From positions 1-32,537 of the forward strand of contig CALMZO010000163.1 in NCBI GenBank assembly GCA_937870825.1: a stretch of DNA of 32,537 nucleotides, given 5' to 3'. The DNA comes from an uncultured Chloroflexota bacterium. GTDB lineage: Bacteria > Chloroflexota > Anaerolineae > UBA4142 > SHND01. The translations under genes were made by a program, and so were the position numbers. Each line of letters opens with the position of its first letter. Positions within the stretch are counted from its first letter, which is position 1. Of this stretch, positions 7,191-14,352 are shown in pieces. A model generated the notes under the pieces. That model searched no databases and was not told the DNA's origin. It saw only the letters and a list, made by a program, of their open reading frames with translations.

Positions 7191-8571
7191 GACATTTCGT
7201 TTCAATTTTTCCACACGCGCGCTGCGCTGGCTGGCGGCAATTTTGCCCATTGTGTTTTGGGCAATGGTCCTCGCCGCGCAATTTCTTTTTTTCCCCGCCA
7301 CATGGAATTTCCAAGCTGCCATTTTTGAATTGGCGGCAATGGCGCTTGCCGCGACCCTCTTTTCGTTTTGGATTTTTCAAATTGTGCAAGAACGGGAACG
7401 CGAAGTACAACGCCGTTCGCAACAACTCACCGCGCTGCATGACGCGGCGATTGCGCTCACCACCGAATTGGAACTGACGACGGTACTGCAAAAAGTGGTG
7501 GACTTGTCGCGCGACCTCGTGAGCGCCCGGTACGGCGCACTCGGCGTGCTGGAAGAGAATGGACGCTACATCGAACAATTCATTACGTCGGGCATCACTC
7601 CCGAACAACGCGCTTTGCTGGGGGTCCCGCCGCGCGGGCATGGCTTGCTCGGCGCGCTGATTCACGAAGGCAAAGCGATTCTCATTCCCGACATTCAGAC
7701 CGACCCGCGTTCGGTGGGCTTTCCGCCAAATCATCCGCCGATGAAATCACTGCTCGGCGTGCCGATTCGGTTCAAAGGACGCGTCATCGGCGATTTGTAT
7801 GCGACGGATAAAATCGCGCTCGACGGTTCCTACACGGTCTTTACCCAGCAGGACCAAGAAATTTTGGAAATGTTTGCCACACAAGCGGCGATTGCGATTG
7901 AAAACGCGCAGCTCTATCGCCAGCGCCAGCAGCTCGTCGTCTTGCAAGAACGCGAACGTTTTGGCATGGACTTGCACGACGGCATCATCCAGTCCATTTA
8001 TGCGATTGGTCTGCAATTGGAAGACGCACAGTCGCGCATTGACACCGAACCGCAAGAAGCCACTCCGCGCGTGCATCGCGCGATTCTCGGCTTGAACGAC
8101 GTGATACGCGACATTCGCAACTATATTTTGGATTTGCGTCCGCAGCGTTTTCAAGGGCGTGACCTCAAGCGCGGCTTGGAAGAATTGACGCGCGATTTGC
8201 GCGCCAACACCTTTTTGAATGTGAGTTTGACGGCGGATGCCGTCGAACCGGAGTTATTGACGCCTGAACAAACCGTCGAAATTTTGCACCTCGCCCAAGA
8301 GGCACTCACCAATGTTCGCAAACACGCGCGCGCCAGTCGGGTCGAACTCGATTTGGTGCGCGACGCGGATGCGATTCTGTTGACGATTCAGGACAATGGC
8401 ATCGGCATTGGCGATGTCAAGCGCGAACACGGCAGCGGCAACGGCTTGCCCAATATGCGTGAACGCGCGCGCGCCGCGCGCGGCGAATTGAACGTCGAAC
8501 GCGCCGAACCGAACGGCACGCGCGTCGAATTGCGAATTCCCATCAAGCCAACCCACACGTTTTCTCTGTGA
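7189..8571 (+). CDS. GAF-domain NarL-type histidine kinase, DosS-like sensor
   Basis: A 460-residue kinase. Two hydrophobic segments (about 13-35 and 43-64) anchor the N-terminus. A GAF domain (about 85-243) includes RYGALGVLEENGRYIEQF and SVGFPPNHPPMKSLLGVPIR. H182 in NHPPM aligns with the His of the YHPPM motif recalled as the haem ligand (His149) of mycobacterial DosS, so haem binding is plausible but unproven. HisKA_3 carries H263 in GMDLHDGIIQSI, followed by a HATPase domain with DNGIGIGD and GSGNGLPNMRERA. The ATG at 7189 lies inside the right arm of the promoter palindrome and has no Shine-Dalgarno; a TTG at 7171 in frame is the alternative. It is the obvious partner of the divergent DosR-like regulator. 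Confidence 0.9.
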   Translation: MTFRFNFSTRALRWLAAILPIVFWAMVLAAQFLFFPATWNFQAAIFELAAMALAATLFSFWIFQIVQEREREVQRRSQQLTALHDAAIALTTELELTTVLQKVVDLSRDLVSARYGALGVLEENGRYIEQFITSGITPEQRALLGVPPRGHGLLGALIHEGKAILIPDIQTDPRSVGFPPNHPPMKSLLGVPIRFKGRVIGDLYATDKIALDGSYTVFTQQDQEILEMFATQAAIAIENAQLYRQRQQLVVLQERERFGMDLHDGIIQSIYAIGLQLEDAQSRIDTEPQEATPRVHRAILGLNDVIRDIRNYILDLRPQRFQGRDLKRGLEELTRDLRANTFLNVSLTADAVEPELLTPEQTVEILHLAQEALTNVRKHARASRVELDLVRDADAILLTIQDNGIGIGDVKREHGSGNGLPNMRERARAARGELNVERAEPNGTRVELRIPIKPTHTFSL

Positions 8572-8588
8572 CGCGTCCCCCCCAATTT

Positions 8589-8631
8589 GGGACATCTGTC
8601 CCTTAGCTCCTTCGCCCCTTTTTTCTATACT
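8589..8631 (+). promoter_or_regulatory. Perfect DosR-like box plus promoter of the receiver/MCO pair
   Basis: GGGACATCTGTCCC (8589-8602) is a perfect 14-bp palindrome with the DosR-type core GGGAC-N4-GTCCC, flanked on the left by TTT as in the mycobacterial TTSGGGAC consensus. TATACT at 8626-8631 is a good -10. The predicted start near 8638 puts the palindrome centre at about -42, a class II activator position where it abuts a poor -35 (TTAGCT, 8603-8608). The mRNA would be almost leaderless for the gene at 8640. Confidence 0.72.
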
Positions 8632-8639
8632 CGGCAGCA

Positions 8640-9053
8640 ATGGAACGCATTCCCATTTTGATTGCCGATGAACACTTGCAAGTTCGCACACAAGTCTTGG
8701 AACGTCTGACCCGCGAAGCTGACTTTAGGATTGTCGGCGTTGCCAACGACAGCTCTTCCGCCGTGCGGACGGCAAACGAAACTCACCCTCGCATCATCCT
8801 CATCGACCCCATCATGCGCGATGGTTTAGGGCTTGACGCGATTCGTCGTATGCGCGCGGAAATGCCCGAGGCAGTCATCGTCGTCCTCACCGCTTTCACC
8901 GACACCGCTCAAAAAATCGAACTCGAAAAAATGGGAGTGCGTTTCATTCTCAACAAAGGCATCGAGTCGTACAAGCTGGTGCAGGTCTTGCACGATGCCG
9001 CAACGTGTCCGAGCCTGCGTTCACCACCGGAAGCGCGCCTGCGCCGCATTTAA
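8640..9053 (+). CDS. Receiver-only (single-domain) response regulator
   Basis: A 137-residue CheY-like protein without an output domain. D10-E11, phosphoacceptor D56 (IILIDPIMRDG), T84 (VVLTAF) and K106 (FILNKG) are all present, so it should be phosphorylatable. The receiver resembles NarL-family receivers, and the C-terminal tail is short and basic (EARLRRI). No Shine-Dalgarno is visible, and the predicted promoter start site falls only about 2 bases before the ATG, suggesting a leaderless message. It follows the GAF kinase by 68 bp and could act as a phosphate sink or modulator for that kinase and the DosR-like regulator. The multicopper oxidase starts 37 bp downstream and is probably cotranscribed. 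Confidence 0.87.
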   Translation: MERIPILIADEHLQVRTQVLERLTREADFRIVGVANDSSSAVRTANETHPRIILIDPIMRDGLGLDAIRRMRAEMPEAVIVVLTAFTDTAQKIELEKMGVRFILNKGIESYKLVQVLHDAATCPSLRSPPEARLRRI

Positions 9054-9090
9054 ATCATTGCCGCAAACATTTTTTCAGAGAGGAATCATC

Positions 9091-10137
9091 ATGTCTGTAT
9101 CCAGTTTGAGTCGTCGAAAATTTTTATCCATCGCGGGCGCCACCGGTCTGGGACTGGGCATCGCCGCATGTGCGACACCGCCGGTTCCGGGTGTGCAGCA
9201 ACCAACCGCCATTCCATCCGAACCCAACGCGACACCCACGCCCAATCAAGCACAAGTCGTCGCGGAAATGGATTCTCTGCACGAACAAGGCGTCAAGGAT
9301 TTTGTCGGCAATTTGGAAAAGAACAATGAAATTTTTTGGTCGCCGCAAATGCCTTTCACGATGGAAGGCGATACCAAAGTCTTCCATATCACAATGAAGC
9401 CCGTAAAGTGGGAAATTGCTCCGGGCAAAACGGTGGACACCTATTCCTACAACGGCATCATTCCCGGTCCCGAAATTCGCGTCACCGAAGGCGACAAACT
9501 GCGCTTTGTAGTGAAAAATGAACTGCCCGAAAGTTCCGCCATTCACTGGCATGGCGTTCATTTGCCGAACAAAATGGACGGCGTGCCGTACGTGACGCAG
9601 CCGCCCATCAAGCCCGGCGAAACATTCACGTACGAATTTCCCGCGAAAAATCCCGGCAGCCACATGTATCATTCGCATCACAACGCGGCAGACCAGGTGA
9701 CGCGCGGTTTGCTCGGCGCGTTCATCATCGAACCAAAAGACAAGAGCAGCGACCCCGCGTATGACAGCGATTACACGATGGTCTTGAATGATTACAATGT
9801 CGGCTTGACGATTAACGGTAAAAGTTTTCCTGCCACGGGCGCGATTGTTGCCAAGTTGGGCGAAAAAGTGCGCGTGCGCTTTATGAACGAAGGGCTGCAG
9901 ATTCACCCAATGCACTCGCACGGCTATTACATGACCGTATTCGCGCAAGACGGTTTCCCGCTGCCCGCCCCGTACAAAGCCGACGTTCTCAACATTGCGC
10001 CCGGACAGCGATTTGATGTCATCATCGAAGCCAACGAACCGGGGGTCTGGGCATTCCACTGTCACATTCTCACGCACGCGGAATCGCCGCATGGAATGTT
10101 TGGCATGGTCACAGCGTTGATTGTGAGCGAGACGTAA
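9091..10137 (+). CDS. Tat-exported lipoprotein two-domain multicopper oxidase
   Basis: A 348-residue extracytoplasmic copper oxidase. The N-terminus has a twin-arginine motif (SRRKFL) and a lipobox ending at the Cys of LGIAAC, followed by a Pro/Thr-rich linker, indicating Tat export and lipid anchoring. Cupredoxin domain 1 supplies HWHGVHLP and HMYHSHH. Domain 2 supplies IHPMHSHG and the type 1 copper motif FHCHILTHAESPHGM. Type 1 copper in domain 2 only fits small-laccase-type (type B) two-domain oxidases rather than NirK nitrite reductase; the substrate is unknown. AGAGAGGAA precedes the start. It probably belongs to the DosR-like-box transcription unit with the receiver gene. A strong terminator follows. 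Confidence 0.88.
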   Translation: MSVSSLSRRKFLSIAGATGLGLGIAACATPPVPGVQQPTAIPSEPNATPTPNQAQVVAEMDSLHEQGVKDFVGNLEKNNEIFWSPQMPFTMEGDTKVFHITMKPVKWEIAPGKTVDTYSYNGIIPGPEIRVTEGDKLRFVVKNELPESSAIHWHGVHLPNKMDGVPYVTQPPIKPGETFTYEFPAKNPGSHMYHSHHNAADQVTRGLLGAFIIEPKDKSSDPAYDSDYTMVLNDYNVGLTINGKSFPATGAIVAKLGEKVRVRFMNEGLQIHPMHSHGYYMTVFAQDGFPLPAPYKADVLNIAPGQRFDVIIEANEPGVWAFHCHILTHAESPHGMFGMVTALIVSET

Positions 10138-10190
10138 GGTTCTTGGGAACCGACGGACGACGCGGGAACGTAACGCCAAGTGCGCGGCAG

Positions 10191-10234
10191 GCAAAAGAGC
10201 GCCCAACCTTTAATCCGGTTGGGCGCTCTTTTGC
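10191..10234 (+). terminator. Terminator after the multicopper oxidase
   Basis: Perfect 18-base arms, GCAAAAGAGCGCCCAACC (10191-10208) and its complement (10217-10234), form a GC-rich hairpin with CTTTTGC on the 3' side. It ends the plus-strand unit and could also stop leftward transcription from the sulfur operon. The remaining 200 bp to 10433 shows only a small hairpin (10313-10329) and no gene. Confidence 0.85.
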
Positions 10235-10433
10235 ATTCGATGAGAGGGTTGAGATATCGTTGAGAAAAGCCACGACATGCCTGTTCTCATTCGTGACTCG
10301 ATTTCGAACCGTGCGCCGGGTGACGGCGCGGATTTGTAGCTTGGCGGTTCTGCTGCAAGGGACAACAGCGAGACTTGCGCAAAACCCGCTCATCGAAATG
10401 ACAGCGCGTGCGACTTGGGGTCTGAGGTGTCTA

Positions 10434-11006
10434 TCAGATGAAAACAATCTGCGCGCCTTCGGTCCTGTCCATAAAATCGGCGGCGGTCACAATGGCTTCA
10501 ACGCCTTCGATGAAATCGTCCTTTTTAAGGCCCATCATGTCCACCGACATTTTGCACGCGTACAGTTTCGCGCCCGCGTCCACGAGCATTTGCAAATACT
10601 CGCGTACGGTTGGAATTTCGAGCCCCTTCATTTTGTCCTTCATCAATTTCGTCGCGAACGCGGTCATGCCGGGCAATACGCCAAAAATTTGTGGGATGCC
10701 GAGATTGCCGAGGGGCGGAGCACTCACCGCCCCACCCATCATGCTCATTTTCATCGCGGTATTCGCGACGGGCGCGAGTTCGAGGTGGTCAACGCGCTCT
10801 TTGTTAATGATATCGAGACCCCAGAACGTGAAAAAAATTGTCACATCAATTCCGTTGCCGAGCGCCGCCCAGCCCATCACGAGCGCGGGATACGCCATGT
10901 CGAGCGTGCCTTTGCTGCAAATAAACGCGACCTGGCGCGTGGGCGCGTCTTGGGTTTCATGCGGCGCAACCACGTATTGTGGGGCAGTAGCAGTTGTAGT
11001 AACCAT
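10434..11006 (-). CDS. DsrE-like sulfur-carrier protein
   Basis: A 190-residue protein of the DsrE/DsrF-like superfamily (DsrE2-type length). After a short Thr/Ala-rich tail it shows the characteristic core VAFICSKGTLDMAYPALVMG, then IFFTFWGLDIINK and the Cys-bearing motif YACKMSVDMMGL, where the Cys likely carries persulfide sulfur. The hydrophobic IFFTFWGL segment is typical of the family rather than a clear membrane anchor. The start at 11006 is preceded by AAGGAAA; an open extension to 11249 overlaps the TusE-like gene and is not used. It is last in the ArsR-SQR-DUF1641-TusE-DsrE operon, implying a role in relaying sulfur from sulfide oxidation. Confidence 0.88.
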   Translation of the reverse strand: MVTTTATAPQYVVAPHETQDAPTRQVAFICSKGTLDMAYPALVMGWAALGNGIDVTIFFTFWGLDIINKERVDHLELAPVANTAMKMSMMGGAVSAPPLGNLGIPQIFGVLPGMTAFATKLMKDKMKGLEIPTVREYLQMLVDAGAKLYACKMSVDMMGLKKDDFIEGVEAIVTAADFMDRTEGAQIVFI

Positions 11007-11028
11007 TTGAGTTTCCTTTTTAAATTTC

Positions 11029-11074
11029 AATCCAAAACTTTTTTTGCTGCGGCGCAACAAAAAATTTTTGGATT
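11029..11074 (-). promoter_or_regulatory. Long intercistronic hairpin between TusE- and DsrE-like genes
   Basis: AATCCAAAA (11029-11037) pairs with TTTTGGATT (11066-11074), and an inner T-rich/A-rich stem extends to a GCC-type loop. About 20 pairs form, with one small internal loop and a G-U pair on the minus-strand RNA. It fills the gap between the two genes and ends shortly before the DsrE Shine-Dalgarno. It could be an attenuator or an mRNA stabiliser setting unequal levels of the two proteins. Confidence 0.6.
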
Positions 11075-11079
11075 GATTC

Positions 11080-11397
11080 TCAAACACACCCTTCCGGTTT
11101 TCCGAGTCCCGAAATTTTCGCGACTTTTTTCGCGGGTCCTTTCGGGAATAGCGCGAACATGTCTTTGGTCGAAACACCCGCTTGCGTGGTGATGCGCCGC
11201 AGTGTTGGGGCTTTGCCGCTTGCCACTCCGTCCTGGCGGCAAAAGTCAATCACCTTCCAATGCGCCAGCGTCAAATCCGCGATGCCTTCTTCGTGCGCAA
11301 TTTCGACGGCAATCTCTTTGCTCCATTCGTTCGGATTCGTCATGAACCCTTCATCGTTCACATTCACTTGATGTCCTGCAATTTCACGCGTAGCCAT
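11080..11397 (-). CDS. TusE/DsrC-like sulfur transfer protein with a single C-terminal Cys
   Basis: A 105-residue DsrC-family protein. The conserved N-terminal part includes NEWSKEIAVEIAHEEGI, and the C-terminal arm reads LFPKGPAKKVAKISGLGKPE then GCV. The penultimate Cys (CysA) is present. The second Cys of true DsrC, expected in the GACKIAGL-like segment, is Ala here, so the protein should carry persulfide in the TusE manner and not form the DsrC trisulfide bridge. The start at 11397 is preceded by GGAGGAA at ideal spacing; an ATG at 11412 would include that RBS. It sits between DUF1641 and DsrE-like genes in the sulfide operon. No dsrAB or dsrMKJOP is in the window. Confidence 0.9.
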   Translation of the reverse strand: MATREIAGHQVNVNDEGFMTNPNEWSKEIAVEIAHEEGIADLTLAHWKVIDFCRQDGVASGKAPTLRRITTQAGVSTKDMFALFPKGPAKKVAKISGLGKPEGCV

Positions 11398-11442
11398 TTT
11401 TGATTCCTCCATAGTTGTTGGTCGTTTGTCCTTCGGCGTTCG

Positions 11443-12165
11443 TCATGCTTTCGCTTGCGCGCCGACGACACTCAAGACGCGCATCGTCAGGGCGAGGCCG
11501 CGTCGCACGTTCGGGTCGCGCATTTGTTTCAACAGTCCGAGCATTGAAGTGTCAACCGGCTGCTCGACTTGTTTTTCCGCAATCAGCAAGGTGTTTTGAA
11601 CAAAGTGCATGATTTCGGGCTGCGTCATGTCTTTGACGACGTTCAAAATCAAAACAATGTTGTCGCCCAATTTTTTTACATCGTCGGCGGTGAACGAGGT
11701 AACGATGTTGTCCGCGATTTGCATTCCGCCTTGCGCAAAGGTGAAATATCCTTTGTGTTCGAGCATTTGCAAAACATCTACGGCTTTGCCGAACGCCTGG
11801 CTACTCAACGGCATCATCGTGTCCGCGAGTTCGGAAATACTTGCCATCTGGTCCAGCATCCGTTCGAGCAGCACCGTGTTTTGCAGCAAGCGTTTGAACA
11901 GACGCATCAAATCGTCGAGGTCAACGTACTCTTGCACCTCTGCCAATTGTTCCGTCGCGAGACGAAATGCGTCTTGCGCGACGGGTCCAATATCGTGAAA
12001 CAATTCCGCGCGGTCTTGGCGCGCGCGTTCGGCGCGTTCCGCCTGCGCGGTCAGATATTCCACATGCCGCGTCAGCGCATCCATTTTTTCATTCAATTCC
12101 GCGAGGGATGGTTCGCCTTTCCCATTTCCCCGTGTTTCCAATTGAGTGGGTAGTGTTGCTATCAT
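11443..12165 (-). CDS. DUF1641 family protein
   Basis: A 240-residue soluble, mostly helical protein. An N-terminal coiled coil (about 20-60, ELNEKMDALTRHVEYLTAQA) precedes the DUF1641 core, which includes LGDNIVLILNVVKDMTQPEI and, near the end, GLLKQMRDPNVRRGLAL. DUF1641 proteins recur next to flavin disulfide reductase-like quinone reductases (for example YjlC beside NDH-2 in Bacillus) and appear to be partner or scaffold subunits; no enzymatic activity is established. Here it follows the SQR-like flavoprotein, so a complex between the two is the simplest inference. The Shine-Dalgarno is weak (ACGAGA). Confidence 0.85.
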   Translation of the reverse strand: MIATLPTQLETRGNGKGEPSLAELNEKMDALTRHVEYLTAQAERAERARQDRAELFHDIGPVAQDAFRLATEQLAEVQEYVDLDDLMRLFKRLLQNTVLLERMLDQMASISELADTMMPLSSQAFGKAVDVLQMLEHKGYFTFAQGGMQIADNIVTSFTADDVKKLGDNIVLILNVVKDMTQPEIMHFVQNTLLIAEKQVEQPVDTSMLGLLKQMRDPNVRRGLALTMRVLSVVGAQAKA

Positions 12166-12182
12166 TCTCGTTTCTCACTTCT

Positions 12183-12240
12183 CGTTGTTCGTTGTTCGTT
12201 GTTCGTTATTCGTCATTGTGCATTGTGCATTCGTCGTCCG
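12183..12240. repeat. Intergenic GTTCGTT / ATTCGTC simple repeat
   Basis: Four GTTGTTC/GTTATTC-type units are followed by two TTGTGCA units in the gap between the SQR-like and DUF1641 genes. The same unit, on the opposite strand, occurs in the coding repeat at 4722-4767. The pattern is that of a dispersed degenerate tandem repeat. Confidence 0.6.
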
Positions 12241-12254
12241 TCCCGCGTCATCTG

Positions 12255-13490
12255 TCAATTCCGCCATTTTCCCGCCATGCTCATCCGCGCGGGCAGCGGC
12301 AGCTCTTGCCCTTTGAGCAAGAGATTCCAATACATCCAACGGAACATCATCTTGCCCCAGTGATTCGCTTCGGACTCTTGCAGCAAGCTAAAAGGTCCGA
12401 TACCGGGCAGCGGATACATGCCGGGCAGAGGTTGCGTGTCGTAATTGAAATCAATCAAGAGACCTTTGCCGAACCCCGACTCGATGAAACAATTCGCGTG
12501 TCCGTCGAATGTCGGCAGCAGTTCGAGTCCGTCCACGTACCGCATAAAGTTTTCGGCAAAACATTCCACCGCGAAATGCGCGACGGAACCCGCTTTGGAT
12601 GTCGGCAGCGCTGCCGCGTCGCCGAGCGCAAACACGTTCGGATATTTCGGCGAGACGAACGTGTGCTTGTCCACCGCGACGTAATTTAATTCGTCGCCCA
12701 TGCCGGAACGCGCAATCACATCATCGCCCATGTTGAGGGGAACGCTCACGAGCAAGTCGTAATCCAATTCGCTTTCGTCGAACGCGACAATTTTTTTCGC
12801 GTCGGGGTCAACATGCTCAATCATAAACTCGGGAACAACCTTGACGCCTTTGCGTTCCAAAATATCGCCGAGATGTTTTGACGCAATCGGTTTGGTGAAC
12901 GCGCCCGGCAATGGCGTTGCATAAATCAATTCCACGCGGTCACGAATGCCTTGCTCGTTAAAAAACCAGTCCGCGAGCATGATAAATTCCAACGGCGCGA
13001 CGGGACACTTGATGGGATTTTCGACGACGTTCAGCACGAGGCGTCCGCCGCGCCAGGTGCGTAAATGTTTTGCCAATGCGAGCGCGCCTTCGATGGTGTA
13101 AAAATCAAAAATCGTTTTCCCCCATTCGTGTTCGCGCAAGCCCGGCGTTTGTTCGGGACGCGTACGCGTGCCCGTCGCAATCACCAAAAAATCGTAATAG
13201 AGCACGCGCCCCTCTTTGACCAATTTCACGCGATTGAGGTCGGGTTCAACCCCTTCAATGGGCGACGTGATAAATTCGACGCCGGGGGGAATGAACTCGC
13301 GTTTCGGTTTCACGACATCGTTCTTGCCGTACATGCCGAACGGGATAAACAAAAAGCCCGGTTGGTAATAGTGCGTTTCGTGTTGGTCAACGATGGTGAT
13401 TTGCCATTCGCCTTGTTCGAGCAGATGCGCGAGACGATTTGCCACCATCGTGCCGGCTGTCCCTGCGCCGAGAATCAATAATTTTTTCAT
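12255..13490 (-). CDS. SQR-like FAD-dependent sulfide:quinone reductase family protein
   Basis: A 411-residue two-dinucleotide-binding-domain flavoprotein. The FAD-binding GxGxxG motif is at the start (LILGAGTAGTMVANRL), an ATG motif lies near 105-108 (VIATGT), and the second FAD contact NVFALGDAAALPTSKAG is near 285-301. Cys162 (NPIKCPVAP), C310 and C334 (HANCFIESG) are present. SQRs use two or three Cys; the first canonical one near 128 is missing, so this may be a divergent SQR type or another quinone-linked reductase. The start at 13490 follows AAGAGTG; an upstream in-frame extension is encoded by a palindromic repeat and is rejected. Operon context with DsrE/TusE and ArsR favours sulfide oxidation. 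Confidence 0.82.
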   Translation of the reverse strand: MKKLLILGAGTAGTMVANRLAHLLEQGEWQITIVDQHETHYYQPGFLFIPFGMYGKNDVVKPKREFIPPGVEFITSPIEGVEPDLNRVKLVKEGRVLYYDFLVIATGTRTRPEQTPGLREHEWGKTIFDFYTIEGALALAKHLRTWRGGRLVLNVVENPIKCPVAPLEFIMLADWFFNEQGIRDRVELIYATPLPGAFTKPIASKHLGDILERKGVKVVPEFMIEHVDPDAKKIVAFDESELDYDLLVSVPLNMGDDVIARSGMGDELNYVAVDKHTFVSPKYPNVFALGDAAALPTSKAGSVAHFAVECFAENFMRYVDGLELLPTFDGHANCFIESGFGKGLLIDFNYDTQPLPGMYPLPGIGPFSLLQESEANHWGKMMFRWMYWNLLLKGQELPLPARMSMAGKWRN

Positions 13491-13501
13491 TTTCACTCTT
13501 T

Positions 13502-13570
13502 TGTCATTTCGAACGCAGTGAGAAATCTCACTTTTGCCATTACAGATTTCTCGCTCCGCTCGAAATGGCA
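13502..13570. repeat. REP/MITE-like palindromic element between arsR and the SQR-like gene
   Basis: A 69-bp imperfect palindrome begins TGTCATTTCGAACGCAGTGA and ends CTCGCTCCGCTCGAAATGGCA-like, with GAGAAATCT/AGATTTCTC inner arms around a 15-bp spacer. Similar CATTTCGAGCG...AGAAATCT hairpins are dispersed in many bacterial genomes. It separates the repressor gene from the rest of its operon and could affect readthrough or mRNA stability. Confidence 0.7.
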
Positions 13571-13577
13571 TTTGGAA

Positions 13578-13913
13578 TTATTCGCCCAATACTTGGGCGA
13601 GTTTCGCATCGTACGTCAGATTTTCATTCAACACCTGACGCAAGATGTCGAGCGCGTTTAGAACTTTGTCATTCGTCAACGAGTAATACACATTCATGCC
13701 ATCCCGCCGCGCGTTCACGAGGCGACGCTCGCGTAAAATTTTTAGATGACGTGAAACGGTTGCTTGCGGCAGTTCGAGCGTCTCGGCAAGTTGATTCACC
13801 GTTGTCGTCCCGTCGCGCAGTGCGTACAACATCGCGATTCGTTTTGAATCGGCGAGTGCGTCGCAGATGTTGGCGTGCAGCACATCAATTTCTTGTAAGA
13901 GTTGTACGTTCAT
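13578..13913 (-). CDS. ArsR/SmtB-family repressor of the sulfide operon
   Basis: A 111-residue winged-helix regulator. The HTH is ETLELPQATVSRHLKILRER (about 43-62), and the wing follows as NARRDGMNVYYSL. The metal-binding ELCVCDL motif is absent. Only C17 (ANICDALADSKR) is a Cys, so neither the classical arsenic site nor the two-Cys persulfide switch of SqrR/BigR is complete. The inducer is therefore uncertain, though operon context points to sulfide or persulfide. GGAGCAGG precedes the start. It is first in the operon and most likely autoregulates through the palindrome at 13958-13973. Confidence 0.9.
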   Translation of the reverse strand: MNVQLLQEIDVLHANICDALADSKRIAMLYALRDGTTTVNQLAETLELPQATVSRHLKILRERRLVNARRDGMNVYYSLTNDKVLNALDILRQVLNENLTYDAKLAQVLGE

Positions 13914-13957
13914 CGCCTGCTCCTAACGTTATGCGTATCTCTGCATATCGTCATGTT

Positions 13958-13973
13958 CATATCTATTGATATG
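13958..13973. promoter_or_regulatory. Candidate ArsR operator
   Basis: CATATC-TATT-GATATG is a perfect 6-bp inverted repeat 45 bp upstream of the ArsR start codon. Related half sites (GCGTATC, GCATATC) lie just downstream at 13933-13950. Size, symmetry and AT-rich centre fit ArsR-family operators. Confidence 0.55.
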
Positions 13974-14142
13974 CGCTTAAGGTTACGATTTGGTCAAAAT
14001 TCAATTGCATTTTCGTACCATTTCGCTCATCAGATGCGAAAATTTTTCTATCAGACTTGGACATGAATTTGACCGAAATGAAACGGAACCGCGCTATTGT
14101 TAGAATTGAGGAAGCAACAAACCTCTTCTTGGTTCGTCGCAC

Positions 14143-14308
14143 AAGCCCATGGACAGAATGAACGCTCCTTTAATTGAGGAGTGCAACCTGCGGCGTGCAG
14201 GCGTTCGTCACTTGTGAACGTGATTCACGAAATTGTCCGCCGGGCTTGGGCAAAAACACCTTCAAACTCGATTGCCCATGTGGGAGGCAGAGGGTTTGAG
14301 GGTGTTTT
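14143..14308 (+). ncRNA. Candidate structured non-coding RNA of unknown class
   Basis: This part of the 495-bp gene-free stretch 13914-14408 is dense in nested complementary arms. AAGCCC-AT-GGACA (14143-14155) pairs with TGTCC-GCC-GGGCTT (14234-14247). That stem encloses a 6-bp hairpin (14165-14181), CCTGC/GCAGG (14187-14201) and CGTTC/GAACG (14202-14220). A second long hairpin follows: AAAACACC and TCAAAC (14253-14267) with GTTTGA and GGTGTTTT (14294-14308), capped by TGCC/GGCA. TAGAAT near 14101 could be a -10 and a strong terminator follows at 14353, so the plus strand is favoured. No match to 6S, RNase P, tmRNA or SRP RNA was recognised. Confidence 0.5.
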
Positions 14309-14352
14309 GTTATGCCGCCGACACAGTTCGATAAAAAATCGTCGCGGCACAT

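Noticed and set aside
9091..10137. Copper nitrite reductase (NirK/AniA) identity
   Set aside because: The type 1 copper motif (HCHxxxHxxxxM) lies in domain 2 and domain 1 lacks the NirK Cys-His pair, so a small-laccase-type oxidase fits better.
13490..13571. N-terminal extension of the SQR-like protein from 13571
   Set aside because: The extra 27 residues are encoded by the palindromic repeat, while a better start with an RBS is at 13490 immediately before the FAD-binding motif.
14143..14308. 6S RNA, RNase P RNA, tmRNA or SRP RNA
   Set aside because: The conserved core sequences of these RNAs were looked for on both strands and not found; the enclosing stem pattern also differs.
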